From Tetracentron sinense (lineage: Eukaryota > Streptophyta > Magnoliopsida > Trochodendrales > Trochodendraceae): a DNA stretch of 64,000 nt. The translations under genes and the position numbers were made by a program. The stretch spans positions 1 through 64,000 of the forward strand of contig JABCRI010000956.1 of the NCBI GenBank assembly GCA_015143295.1, given 5' to 3'. The notes under the pieces were generated by a model. The model was not told the origin of the DNA. It worked only from the letters and a program-made list of their open reading frames with translations, and did not search any database. Below, piece after piece: positions 1 through 11,034 of the stretch. Each line of letters starts with the position of its first letter. Position 1 is the stretch's first letter.

Positions 1-1538
1 GCCTTCGTCCTGTTTGCCCAGTTTGCTTACCAAGGGAGAAAGGAATACCCTCCAACTGACACAACACATCAGACCCAGAGATTGGAGTTGGAGCACATCT
101 GAACTCTGTAGTGCCATCGAAAGAGTTTCTATTCCTCCGAAACTTGTGATCCGGCTTTAAGAAACGACGGTGCCCCATGTAACATTGCTTCTTGCTCTTA
201 GACAAGTATCGGCTACAAGTGTCCTTATGGCATGACGGGCATGCCAACTTTCCTTTCGTGCTCCAACCTGACAACATGGCATACCCTGGGAAGTCGCTAA
301 TGGTCCAGAGCAATGCCGCACGCATTACAAATGTCTCCTTCTTTGACGCATCATAAGTTGTCAACCCATTCTCCCACAAGTCCTTCAACTCCTCAACTAG
401 AGGCCTCATGTAAACATCAATTGCATTTCCTGGCCCAGAGGGACCGGGAATAAGTAAGGACAGAATAAAGTTCGGCTGCTTCATACACATCCACGGTGGC
501 AAGTTATAGGGAATAAGAACCACGGGCCATGTGCTGTGAGCAATACTCATCGTCCTAAATGGATTGAAGCCATCACTCGCCAACCCAAGCCTGACATTGC
601 GAGCATCTGAGGCGAACAAAGGATACTTTTTATCCAAATTTTCCCAAGCTGGTGAGTCTGCAGGATGCCTTAACATCCCATCCTTAGTTCGATCCTCATC
701 ATGCCATCTCATTTCAGTAGCAGTCTTGGATGACATGAACAACCTTTGTAACCTGGGTTTTAATGGGAAGTGACGCAAAATCTTTGCCGGAGTTTTCTTC
801 TTGCGTTCCGCTTGATCATCCCCTGCCTTCCATCTTGATTACACCACACATGTCACATGTTTGCTTCTTTGCAGACTCTTTCCAGTAAAGCATGCAATCA
901 TTAGGACAGGCATCAATTTTATCATAGTTAAGCCCCAAATCTGACATCACCTTTTTTGTCTGAAAGTAAGTATCTGGTAGTGTTGAACCCTCAGGGAGTA
1001 CTTCCCTCAACAACTCAAGCAACATAGTGAATGACTTATTGCTCCATCCACTAAGACACTTAATGTGATATAATCTTACGATGAAAGACAACTTGGTGTG
1101 TTTCGTACATGCTGGATACAAAGGCTGTCCCGCATCCCTTATCAATTGGAAAAATCTATCAGACTCAGGATTGGAATCCCGACTACTAGTAGCCTCATCT
1201 TGGTTTGGGACCCCGAACACATCGTGCACCATATCTTCCATCTCATTATGTCTGTCTTGCACATAAGGATTTTGAGAAACTTGGACAGCAGATGTGTGTT
1301 GCAATATGTCTTCCCCGTGATAAAACCAGATTTTATAATTCAAGTCGAATCCATTACATATCATATGGTCGAAAGCTGTAAGTCTATCTTGGTAAACCAC
1401 ATTGTTGCATTTGGGACACGGACACTTTATACCGCCATTGTTATTAGTCGCTCCACGAGCTAATGCAAACTGTATAAACTGCTTTACCCCTTCTATATAT
1501 TCCTTTGACATCCTATGTAATACAACAATTGCATTCAC
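1..1538 (-). pseudogene. TNP2-like CACTA transposase, 5' part
   Basis: The protein reads from 1538 leftwards. The first ~90 residues match the transposase-associated domain of plant CACTA proteins (MSKEYIEGVKQF, a CPCPKC cysteine cluster, then a GFDLNYKIWFYHGE-type motif). From about residue 150 the Transposase_21 (TNP2) domain follows, including VVLIPYNLPPWMCMKQPNF, LSLLIPGPSGPGNAIDVY and GWSTKGKLACPSCHKDTCS on the complement of 250-520. It still reads as TNP2 at the window edge. The first reading frame ends at 816. Homology continues there in the next frame, and one extra base near 840, just after a CDMCG motif, would explain the shift. The transposase would act in the nucleus on the element's own termini. 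Family call is secure; the full length cannot be judged. Confidence 0.85.
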
Positions 1539-3491
1539 AATTGCTTAGATACTAACAATACATAATTAATTTGATACTTCATAAAAACTTATAGATAAAA
1601 GTACCTTGACATTCCAATCCAACTCTTATCCATGAGTTATAAGATTAGATTTATAAGTCCGTCTTCGTTTGTTATTCTGAGAAATAACAAAAGTTTATCA
1701 CATCAGTAAGTTTTAATAAAACACGTGTCAGTTACTTGACCATCTACACAATCATATATATGCATGCATGCTTCCTATCATCATCAACTCCTCTTCTAAC
1801 GGGTGGGGTGTTCCTATCCCATTCAGGAATGCATAATCCCCAGAAGTCAATAGCTCAAGTGTTTTGTTCCATTTCAAGGAAATTTCGGCAGCATTTCTCT
1901 ATGGTTCTCTAAGTACACAACTTAGACTAGGGGCAAGCATGCATGCCACATTGTCTAAGTATGTACCCAGAGAACAAGAGAAACGACTGACAAAATTTAC
2001 CTCAATTTGGACCAACCATGAGCAACTGACTACACTGGAGATTATGCATTCCCAAACTGTCCAACCGGACAATTCAAGAATCATATACAGACAAATACAT
2101 TTTATCACAAACAAGACCGAAAAGTTGTTAACCAGCATTTAGCCCCGCAAGAGAACTAAACGACATAGTTTACAACTAATCCGTCCAAATAGGTGATACA
2201 AGAAATGCACTTGTCACACAATGATTCTTGAACGGGAGATCTAAGGTTTAATGCATGCATGAGTATGAACTTAAGCCAACACAGTCAATACTTAGTAAAT
2301 AAACACTTTTAATTAGCAGTTTAAACATTTAACATAGACCACAAGCCCTTAAGTTTCTTATAAACATAACCTGTGGTAACAATTATGCAGCCCAATGGTG
2401 TGATGACATGTATCATGCCGTTATCACGACTTCGTACCTAGAAAGCACAACATGCATCAAAAGAAATAAAAGGATCTCTTCCCTGTTTAGCTAAACCTTA
2501 CCCAAACATGGAAGTTTTAGACCCATTAACGCTGAACAACAAAATAGATGGAGGTAGATAAAAAGATAACTTCCAATTTAAATATAATGACTCTATGTTT
2601 ATTTTCATTTTAAGAACATCAATACTAATGCTAAAAAAAGAAATCATCATCTGAAACAACTATCTGGATCAAAACTGAAGAATGACTAGACAAATTTAGT
2701 CAACATCAAATTCACTAAAAAAATGCATTCACAAGCTTGTATTTTTAGATTACTTTTGAACATTTCTAGATCAAATAATAGTCATCAATGAAATTTATTA
2801 CATCCAATTACCAAAAAAGAGGACGCATGACTCTATTTCTTCTCTCTCGTCGATATCAAATATATATATATATAATTAAAAGTTTAAAATTATCAACTCC
2901 ATGTGCGAATATTCCAGCTTGAAATAAACCCCTCCAAAATCAGACCCAAATTTCTCCCAAGGAATTCGAAATTGATAGGAAACGCCAAATAAATCTAAAC
3001 TCATCAATCAGAAAAAGGGGAAATCAGTGAAGCCATGGCTTCAAATGACGAGAATCCCTATACCGGAACCCGAGCTTTCTGTTGGGGCCCACCATTGAAT
3101 GCTTTTAGTTTTGTGAATGTTGAATTTTCAATCGTGTGAGTCTTGCTATTGATAGTACTATCGACAGTTTTCTATCACTTTCCAAATAATAAATAAACTC
3201 AAAACTACAAAGCAACATTCCTACTCACTAAGATATGGGTTATATTACCCATGATTAGCTTCAGGACAAACAGACTTCAAAGACATCATTCTCATTTTAA
3301 TTTCAAGAAAATAAGACAATTTGAAGACCCAAAGAGGATTATATGCTTGAAAACAGTACATCAAGATGCTTCCATCCACTTTATCTAACTAAAACAAACC
3401 TAGATTGCATACAAACAGTACCAATTCATACTACATTTTACTTCTTATTTAAACTAGAAAGTTTTAATGCAATGTTACAGCATAACCATAC
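1539..3491. other. Non-coding interior of C1
   Basis: AT-rich sequence between the transposase start and the captured exon. Short open frames occur on both strands but none has recognisable motifs. It probably holds leader or intron sequence of the element's transcripts; that is inference. A TA microsatellite lies at about 2861-2876. Confidence 0.4.
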
Positions 3492-3752
3492 CAGTTCGGA
3501 GTACAAAGCTCTCTCCATCAAATGCTGAGAATACCACTCGAGATCAGATGCGACATGTCCGATCAAAAGAGAAATTAAACCTAAACCGAAAAGCATCAAT
3601 CCGCATAGAAATGACCAAGAGATCGGCTTTCTCTGCAATTTCCAGCGGAAATACTTCTGTTCATATAACCAAGCCAAATTAACAGGAAAAATTCTGAATC
3701 TATGAAGACTACATCTCTGCACCTTGCGCATGCCCATCGATAGCCAAAACAT
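3492..3752 (-). pseudogene. Captured first exon of a plant O-fucosyltransferase-like gene
   Basis: The minus strand encodes a short basic N-terminus followed by a hydrophobic signal-anchor and a GHVASDLEWYSQ motif, with ALYSEL just before a GT donor-like site at 3491-3490 (CTG then GTATGG). The combination of FLCGLMLFGLGLISLL and GHVASDLEWYSQ is what I recall from the N-terminal membrane anchor of plant GDP-fucose O-fucosyltransferases (DUF246/PF10250 group, Golgi type II proteins). No fucosyltransferase catalytic motif follows on the left. It lies inside C1, on the same strand as the transposase, between the 5' end and the transposase start, which fits transduplication of a host gene fragment. 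The reading frame is open across the fragment. The region 3753-4130 upstream may be captured leader sequence. Family assignment is from memory, not a search. Confidence 0.55.
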
Positions 3753-4736
3753 GCCTTGATTGCATAATAACCAGACGAAATTCCTAAATAAGTCCTTGAA
3801 TTAAATACTCAAACGCCATTAAAGACCTATCTGTGCTTCCAGAGCTATTTAATCTCTCTCTTTTGAATTAGAAATGAAGATTTAGAATCTGATTCAGAGA
3901 CGACATTAAAGATCGAAGTGAAGGATCCAAAGCATAAATGCTCAAATGAATATCTATCTGCCAAATGATCTCTAATGAAAAGAGACGTTAAAACCGAGGA
4001 ATTGAATTCTCATCCTCCATATCTGAAACCCTACCCTACTTATGAAGCTCCATTAGAGTAATGTCACGGAGGAAATCACAACCTCATCAGAGCGACGGAA
4101 AATCACTTTATTCATTCCCGTGACTAGGTAGTGGAAGAAATATATAGTTCTTCCCCATTCTTGTGGCCAGAGTTTTTGAAGGTCATGATCTTTTCAACTT
4201 ATATTTACGTTTATCTGTATACAGAAATTGATCTAATCTTCCCATATTCATAGCTACAGAGAAGAAAAGAATCCAGAAAAGAACCCAGATGATTTGCTTC
4301 CCTAAATGGGTATTTTCTCGAATCCCTAATATTCATGCAACACAACTTAAGAACCAAAATCTAGAAAAATCTCAGGAAATTAAAAACGGAAAATTTCAAC
4401 TAAAATCAGTATAAATTTTTTATGAATGATTATTCATACCCAAAAATCTTAAAATTTGTCCATTAAATCAACGAGAAACTGAGATGCCTTAAAGCCCAAA
4501 AAGATCAATAAAGCACTATAAAAGAAGTATAAAGACGAAGGGAAAGTAAGAAAGAAAGAGAAAGGAGCCGGAGAAACTAGGAGAAGTCATAAAACAGGGG
4601 AGAAACTAGAAGAAGATTAAAAAAAATACCTCAGTTCCGGCGATGTTGGACGGTCGGAGATGAATGGCGGAGATAACAACCAAAACCCTTTTTTTTTTTT
4701 TTTTCTGAAAACTAAAGGAGCCGAAGGCGGAGCATG

Positions 4737-4818
4737 GCCGGAGAAGGTGACCGGAGCTTCGAGCACGGAGCAGGGGAGCCGGAGAAGGTGGCCGGAGCTT
4801 GGAGCACGGAGCAGGGGA
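4737..4818 (-). repeat. Tandem duplication of a 41-bp GC-rich unit in the C1 leader
   Basis: Two adjacent 41-bp copies beginning gccggagaaggtg at 4737 and 4778 differ at only a few positions. They lie in the GC-rich transcribed leader next to the subterminal repeats. Overlapping open frames here reflect composition, not genes. Confidence 0.7.
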
Positions 4819-4879
4819 GCCGAAGCAGAGAGGAAGGGAAAAAATGGAGGGAAAGAGACGAGGGAAAGGCTCGGGACCT

Positions 4880-5149
4880 AAAACCCCAAATACGAGGCTT
4901 TTCACGGCGTTTTCTTAAAAACGCCATAAAAGGCCCTTTACCACCGCTTGGAATGGGGATTTTCGGCAAGGCTTCCGCGGCATTTCTTTTAAAAACGCCA
5001 TCATAGATTCACCAACAACGGCATTTTTTATAAAACGCCGTCAAAAAGTCTTCCCGCCACCTCATCAACGGCATTTATATAAAAACGCCGTGTTTTAATG
5101 CCTTTCGAAGCGTTTTTTATTAAACGCCGTTAAAAAATTGCCACTAAAG
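4880..5149 (-). repeat. CACTA subterminal inverted-repeat array
   Basis: At least four pairs of ACGGCGTTTT and AAAACGCCGT-type blocks, separated by short AT-rich spacers, lie directly inside the CACTA terminus. In CACTA elements such subterminal motifs bind the element's TnpA-like protein; the binding role here is inferred from the family. Confidence 0.75.
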
Positions 5150-5167
5150 CCCTATTTTTTTGTAGTG
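5150..5167 (-). repeat. C1 terminal inverted repeat (one end)
   Basis: The complement reads CACTACAAAAAAATAGGG, a standard plant CACTA terminus. Only this end lies in the window. Confidence 0.85.
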
Positions 5168-5437
5168 CATTTTCTGGTGAGTCTGGCTAGTGGAGCCACT
5201 CCTTCTCAGCCTCCCTCTCAAGCTCCCTCTTCTTCCAAAGGCAAGAGACCAATGAAGGTAACCCCCTCCAAAAGGAGTCAAGCTACTGATTCCCCTATCA
5301 TCTCCCTTCCTTCCGACTCAGATTCCACCTCCTCTTCCTCAGACTCCCATGATAACTCCGATCCAGCTAAGCCATCAGAAGATGTCCTCTCAAAGGTTGC
5401 AGACCTCATCAAAAAGCAGAAAGCAGATGGGTTGTAA
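5168..5437 (+). pseudogene. Tail of a Sirevirus 3' accessory frame (S1)
   Basis: A serine- and proline-rich tail (GATPSQPPSQAPSSSKGKR, then SDSDSTSSSSDSHD) ends in a short lysine-rich helix, SKVADLIKKQKADGL, at 5437. Sireviruses often carry a reading frame between pol and the 3' LTR, and this lies 0.35 kb upstream of the polypurine tract, in the same place as the 3' frames of S2. Its beginning is separated from it by C1. Function unknown. Confidence 0.5.
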
Positions 5438-5787
5438 TTTTTTTTATTTTTTTGATGTTGACATAAGGGGAGAAATATGAAATGTAATGAAAATTTAAAT
5501 TCAATGATTGATGATATGACATTTGAACCATTTGAATTATGATGTTTGAACCATTTGAATTATGATGTTTGTTTTTTTTTTTTTGCATCTTTGGCAGTAC
5601 ACACATAATATGTCTTTCGCTTATGCAATTCTATTCTTGTCTGGATCTAATATGTTGTGAAGAGAAATTAAAATTGAAACTTATCTTTGTGGAACTTTTC
5701 TTGGTACATAACCAGGGTGATATATTCTTTAACTCATCATAAATATGCATCTAAATTATAACTGTGATTATTTTTACAAATGCATAT

Positions 5788-5892
5788 ACGTAGGGGGAGC
5801 TTACCTCAAAGTTTTTTATGAAAAACATGTCGTGAGGGGGAGCTCAACCCAATTTCATTACATTGTTATGTCATCATCAAAAAGGGGGAGAT
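5788..5892 (+). promoter_or_regulatory. Multiple polypurine boxes of S1
   Basis: Three GGGGGAG boxes lie at about 5792, 5837 and 5884, the last as AAAAAGGGGGAGA directly before the LTR. Repeated polypurine boxes are typical of Sireviruses and prime plus-strand DNA synthesis. Confidence 0.75.
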
Positions 5893-7944
5893 TTTTAGCC
5901 TCAGGGTTACAACCATGAGTACCCCTAATAATTTTGATAATAACATAACAATGAAATGAAAATATTTCGTACTAATGAAACCATTTAAGTGCGGGAATAT
6001 TTCAGATTACATAAGATGATAGCACTCCAATCATGAAAAATGATGAAAATTATCCAAGAGGAAGTTCAACTCAATATAAGATGAAGATTCAAGAAGAGAC
6101 CTTAGTCCAAGTCAAGACCATTGAAGACAAAATGCAAAATCACAAGACCCAAGTCAAGCCAAGATTATCTCTCATTTTTCTAAATGTATTATTCTGAGAA
6201 TGTATAGGACTTATGTAAAATGTCCTCAAAAGAAAGGTGAAGTGAATAAGCTCAAGAACCATAGATTCACCATAGGAGCCTAGGACATCCTTTGAAATCA
6301 ATTTAAGGCCCTAATGAATCATAAAAATATGATAAAAACATAGCTAATTGACCTAGGAAATCAATCAATTCCTTTCGGTCTAATCCTAGACTGAATTCAG
6401 AGTTTTTACTCTGAATTCGTCGACGAATTATCTGGGTAGATTGAATTCGGCGACGAAGTCATGACAGAATTTTTAAAAGTCTATTCTGTCTTATGAATTC
6501 GTCGATGAAATCTTTGGTTGGGTTAAGATTCGGTGACGAAGTCGTTTCAGGATTTTTTGAAATCCAATTCTGTATTTTGAATTTGGCGACGAACTCAAGT
6601 GGGAACTCCACTTTGTCGACGAAATCTTGTCTAAAACAGAAAATTTTCTGTAACGGCTAGTTTGCAACGGACCTAAAAGCATTTAATGCTTCCCCAACGG
6701 CACTATTGGATCAAATGCTATAAAAGGAGTTCATTTATGAATTAATATCAACTCTTGATCACTGCAATAACTCCCATTGATCCCTCATTCATTGCTATTG
6801 ATTTTCACTCACTCTCACACTTAGAAAATCCCCAAAACTTTCTCTTGAGCTCATTCAAGTCTACTTTCTTTGAGATACTATATTAGAGTTTGTATTTCAC
6901 TCTTATCCAGCTTAGTTAAGGAGCCTTTTATTTGGATTTTCAATCCAAAACCTATTTATTAAGAGTAGTCAAGAATCCAGGATTCTTACACTGAAGTTGT
7001 TGCTTCAGCAATATCAAGAGAGGGTTGTACTCTTGAAAGGTTTCAGCTCGGCCTAAAGGAGAGCTTGAAAGGTGATATCTCGACCTGTAAAGAGAGATTG
7101 TAAGGGTTTAGACTCCACCTGTGAAGGAGCCTGTACGATTAAGGAATCGTGGTGAATCCTCTAGCTGGAAGTTGAGGCGGGGAGTAGGCTGGTTTGCTGA
7201 ACCTCGAGAACAAATCTTGAGTTTGCACTCTTCTTATCTCTTCTCTCTCTTTTAATATTGCATTTTTTATCCTGTTGCATATTATACTCTATTCCGCTAT
7301 TTGTGTAGCACCCCAGACTTTTCTATATTTAATTAATAGTACTTTCGTAGATAATTGGCCTTTCTCGTGGTCTAATAAATAAATAAGGGAGAAATTAGAA
7401 ATTTTGAAATGTCAGAAATGTTCCTTTTTGAAAGGCGAATCCAACGCAAGTTGAATCGTCAAAATCGGACGAGCGAGTCAAAAGATATGGTCAAAACAGT
7501 CCAGACCTGCAGAGCACCGATCGCTCGGTCCATTCAGCGATCAATCGGTCCTGTAGAGCCCTGGACCTTTTCACATTTTATGCATGACACTTTCGTTGTC
7601 ATTTTGCCTTTAAAGAGGTATAATTAATAAATCAGGAAGAAATTGGAAATTTTGAAACGTCAAAAATGTTCCTTTTCGAAGTACGAACCCAACGCAAGTT
7701 GAATCGTCAAAATCGGACGAACGAGTCAAAAGATATGGCCAAAACAGTTTGGACCTGCAGGCAATCGTAGCTCGGAAGGCACTAAGGACGTAGCTCGGAA
7801 GGCGCGAAGGACGTAGCTCTGATAACGTGCTCTGACAACGTACTCTGATAACGTATACGTTGTGCATCCGTTGTGTAATAGACAATGGGTATGTAGTGCA
7901 GCAGACAACATGTACGTTGTACAGCTCACGACGGGCACGTTGTA

Positions 7945-8232
7945 CACAACACAACGGACAACGAGTTCAGCACTATTCATAGCACAACGAGCTCAGCACT
8001 ATGCATAACACAACGGACAACGTGTTCAGCACTATTCACAGCACAACGAGCTCAGCACTATGCACAACACAACGGACAACGTGTTCAGCACTATTCACAG
8101 CACAACGAGCTCAGCACTATGCACAACACAACGGACAACGTGTTCAGCACTATTCATAGCACAACGTGTTTGGCACTATTCACAGCGCAACGTGTTCGGC
8201 ACTATTCACAGCACAACGTGTTTGACACTCGC
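7945..8232 (+). repeat. 59-bp tandem repeat inside LTR-A
   Basis: A unit beginning CACAACGGACAACGTGTTCA recurs with a 59-bp period at about 7950, 8009, 8068 and 8127. Each unit is two related ~29-bp halves (GTGTTCAGCACTATTCACAG and GAGCTCAGCACTATGCACAA types). The array ends in three single halves up to 8232. Open frames here arise from the repeat. Confidence 0.8.
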
Positions 8233-9114
8233 GTTTTTTCAGAAATTTTAGTAAGGGTATTATGGTCTTTTGGTCGGTTCACTCTTACCTTAAGAGTCTT
8301 GCCCGAGCCTTTAGGGCTTCATTTCGACACTTAGAGAGATTGGGAGATAAGAAGAGAGGAGAGGGCAATTCCAAAACCTAGGGTTTCTATTTTGGAGAGA
8401 AATCAAGGGGTTTGTGAACTCACACTCAACTCAAGCCCATTTTTCTTCAAGATCAAGGCACAAGCTCGTGAGGAGCATCTCCTCAAGCTAGGGCAGCAAC
8501 TCACGGTTGTTTTTGGAAGGGGATTTCTTCCTCACTTGATCAAGGTCGGTACTTCGTACTACCCTCCTAGTTATAGTTCCTCTTTTCCCTTTATTCTTTT
8601 GATTTTCTTTCAGTTACGCATGTGCTATGAGATGGATGGTTGTGAATGGTGAATGGAGATGGAATGGGCGATTGGATGCCAATGGTTGTGTTGTGATGAT
8701 TATAATGGGGAGGGCATTGTTCCAATAATGAACATACATGTATGATTTGAGTAAAACCCATCTAGAAAAGCAGGTTGTAGGGTAAATCAATAATGAACAC
8801 ACCATGTTTGATGAAATGCCAAGGTGAATAAAGTGAGTTGTAAATTAGGAAATGCGTGCCTAATAAATTATGGATATTGCTAGGGCCTATGATAGTGTGT
8901 TTTCTTGCTTTCCCTAAATGATATGAATATTACATTGCTTAATCATTGATGTTATATGTGTTGTGAAATTACCCAAATGTCATATTTAAATTTAAATGCA
9001 AGTATGTACACGGTTCCCACGAGCACGGCATGCATGACATGAATTATCGAGGTTTTCAAGGACATGGTTAGAGGTGGGACATATCCTACGATATGTTTTA
9101 CCTCGCTTTACACA

Positions 9115-9330
9115 AGAAAACAAGAATCAACATTCCACGAGGGGTCTCCCCTCACTCACAAGTGCATATCATGAAGAAGGGCCTCCCTTCCCTCGCAAGT
9201 ACATACATATCATGAAGAAGGGTCTCCCTTCCCTCGCAAGTGCATTGCATAAAGAAGGGTCTCCCTTCCCTCTCAAGGCATCTCTCAAGCGCATCTCACA
9301 AGTGTATCTCACAAGTTACATGATCACAAG
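9115..9330 (+). repeat. Short tandem repeats in the 3' half of LTR-A
   Basis: Three to four copies of a GAAGAAGGGTCTCCCTTCC-type unit of about 40 bp, each followed by CTCGCAAG(T)GCAT, then shorter CTCACAAG units. Position in the LTR corresponds to unrelated tandem repeats in LTR-B, G1 and G3. Confidence 0.65.
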
Positions 9331-9498
9331 CAAGCACGCATGACATGCATGACATGACACGTACGACACGACATACAAGAATCAAGCAAGATAGACAAGA
9401 CACGCATGACATGCTTTACTTCCTTGTATGAAATGAATTGTTTCCTGCTTTATGTATGCTATCCGTATGCTATGACTGTTGGTTACTGCTTAGTACCC

Positions 9499-9649
9499 GC
9501 TGAGTATTCCATGCTCAGCCATACTTCTTATGTCGGCAGGTTCTGAGGGAGCTGCTGCTCCATTTGATGTTTGTGCTCCTGGTCCATGGGTGGAGGAGGA
9601 GTACGTCGAGGAGCCTTTGGAGGAACCTCCAGTAGAGGGTTACCATTAG
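9499..9649 (+). other. LTR-A conserved hairpin plus acidic reading frame
   Basis: A GCTGAG...CTCAGC stem is followed by a TATGTCGGCAG splice-acceptor-like site at about 9540 and an open frame ending at 9649 with GPWVEEEYVEEPLEEPPVEG. The same arrangement and frame relative to the AG occurs in LTR-B, G1 and G3. This could be an LTR-encoded exon; no transcript evidence is available here. Confidence 0.5.
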
Positions 9650-11034
9650 GTGGTTGTAGATTCTGAGTGGATTAGCTGTGGGTGAGATGAGAGATATACA
9701 TTCATGTATTTTGGCGGGTCTGTCCGCACTTTCTTTTGATTACTTTTTGTATAAACTTGGACCATATGTATATACTTAGAGGTTTGTTAGACTTCCGCTG
9801 TGTTTTATAGTTATGTTTCCGCTATAATGTCCTCTATTGTATATGCTCTGTGGGTTTTGCAGGTTGGTTGTCAAGCAAGTCATGATTAGTCGTCCAAAGT
9901 TCACTCTAACTCCTAGGGTGGGTTTTGGGTCGCGACAGGTCCAAAACCGATCGATTGGTAGCTATCGACTGGTCAAAAATTTTGTATGGAAAAATTTTCC
10001 AGAGAGTAGATTTTTGACCGGTCGCTCGGTTAGAACACTGATCGATCGATTATAACCACCGATCGCTCGGTCTTCGCGTTTTTGCAGAAAATTCAGTAAG
10101 GGCTTTTTCATCTTTTGGGCGTTAAACCCTTACTTCATAAGGCTTGCCCGAGCCATTAGGGCTTATTCAACATACTTAGAGGGTTTTTGAGAGTTAGAGA
10201 GAGAGGAGAAGGGGATTTGCACCTAGGGTTTTCATTGGAGAAGGAATCAAAGGGTTTGAAAACCCTAGATCATCCTCAAACTTGGATTACTTCAAGTTCA
10301 TGGCTCAAGCTCGTGGGGGATCTCGTTCTCAAGCTAGGGCAGCATTCTCCAAGGTATTTCAAGAGGGTTTTCTTCCCCAAACCAAGTCTCCCTCAAGAAA
10401 AGGTTTCCTCCTTTCAAGTTGGATCTCAAATCAAGGTTCCTACCAAGATCAAGCCTTGATCTAAGGTTAGTACACCCTACTAACTTACCCTAGCAATAAC
10501 CTAGATTTCTATATGGAATGTGATCCTTGTTATTAGGTTTCTTCTTTATGAAATGTATTATCCCTAATGAACATAAACAAGATAAGGAAGAATGGTATGG
10601 ATGTTTGGGTGGGTATGGATTGAGGCGATTGGATGCCGAAGGAATGATGTATGATGTGTGGGGGGGGTGAATTGGAAAATGGAGGATGGGCATTGTACAA
10701 CTAATAAACTTACCCTTGTATGATTGAATGGAAAATATGCATAAAAAGGAAGAAGATGAACTACTAAGGAACAATGTATGTTATGTGTTTGACAAAATGC
10801 CGAATCTATAAAATCATGACTTAAGGGAAGAAAATGCTTTAAATACTCAAATGCCATGTTAATTACTCGAATGCTCACATGAACATATCATGAATGGAAT
10901 TGTGATGCCATATCTCTCTTGTTATCCTCATTCCACCATTGTCATGATTGACAAGTACACGAGCACGCATGATAGCATGAACCGAGATTTCAAGAGCATG
11001 TGCATATAAGAACCAACAAGAAAATATTGCATGT

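Larger units (their letters stand above)
1..5167 (-). mobile_element. CACTA (En/Spm-type) DNA transposon C1, cut by the window edge
   Basis: The minus-strand element begins at 5167 with a CACTACAAAAAAATAGGG terminus, the classic plant CACTA end. It continues inward through short inverted ACGGCGTTT/AAACGCCGT subterminal repeats to about 4880, a GC-rich leader, a gene-capture-like segment near 3.5 kb and a TNP2-like transposase from 1538 leftwards past position 1. It interrupts the 3' accessory frame of Sirevirus S1, whose sequence resumes at 5168, so it is younger than S1. The 3-bp target duplication would be 5168-5170 (cat); the other copy is outside the window. Frame damage in the transposase suggests this copy is not autonomous. 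Confidence 0.88.
7552..9937 (+). repeat. LTR-A: gypsy solo LTR nested in LTR-B
   Basis: Begins TGTAGAGCCCTGG at 7552 and ends GGGTCGCGACA at 9937, flanked by exact GGTCC duplications (7547-7551 and 9938-9942). The host sequence on both sides joins into the palindrome block of LTR-B. It is about 2.4 kb with no internal domain. It is related to but clearly diverged from LTR-B. Confidence 0.9.

Noticed and set aside
4606-5006. Several overlapping frames on both strands, rich in S/P/R/G
   Set aside because: They fall in the GC-rich leader and subterminal repeats of C1 and reflect composition and the 41-bp duplication.
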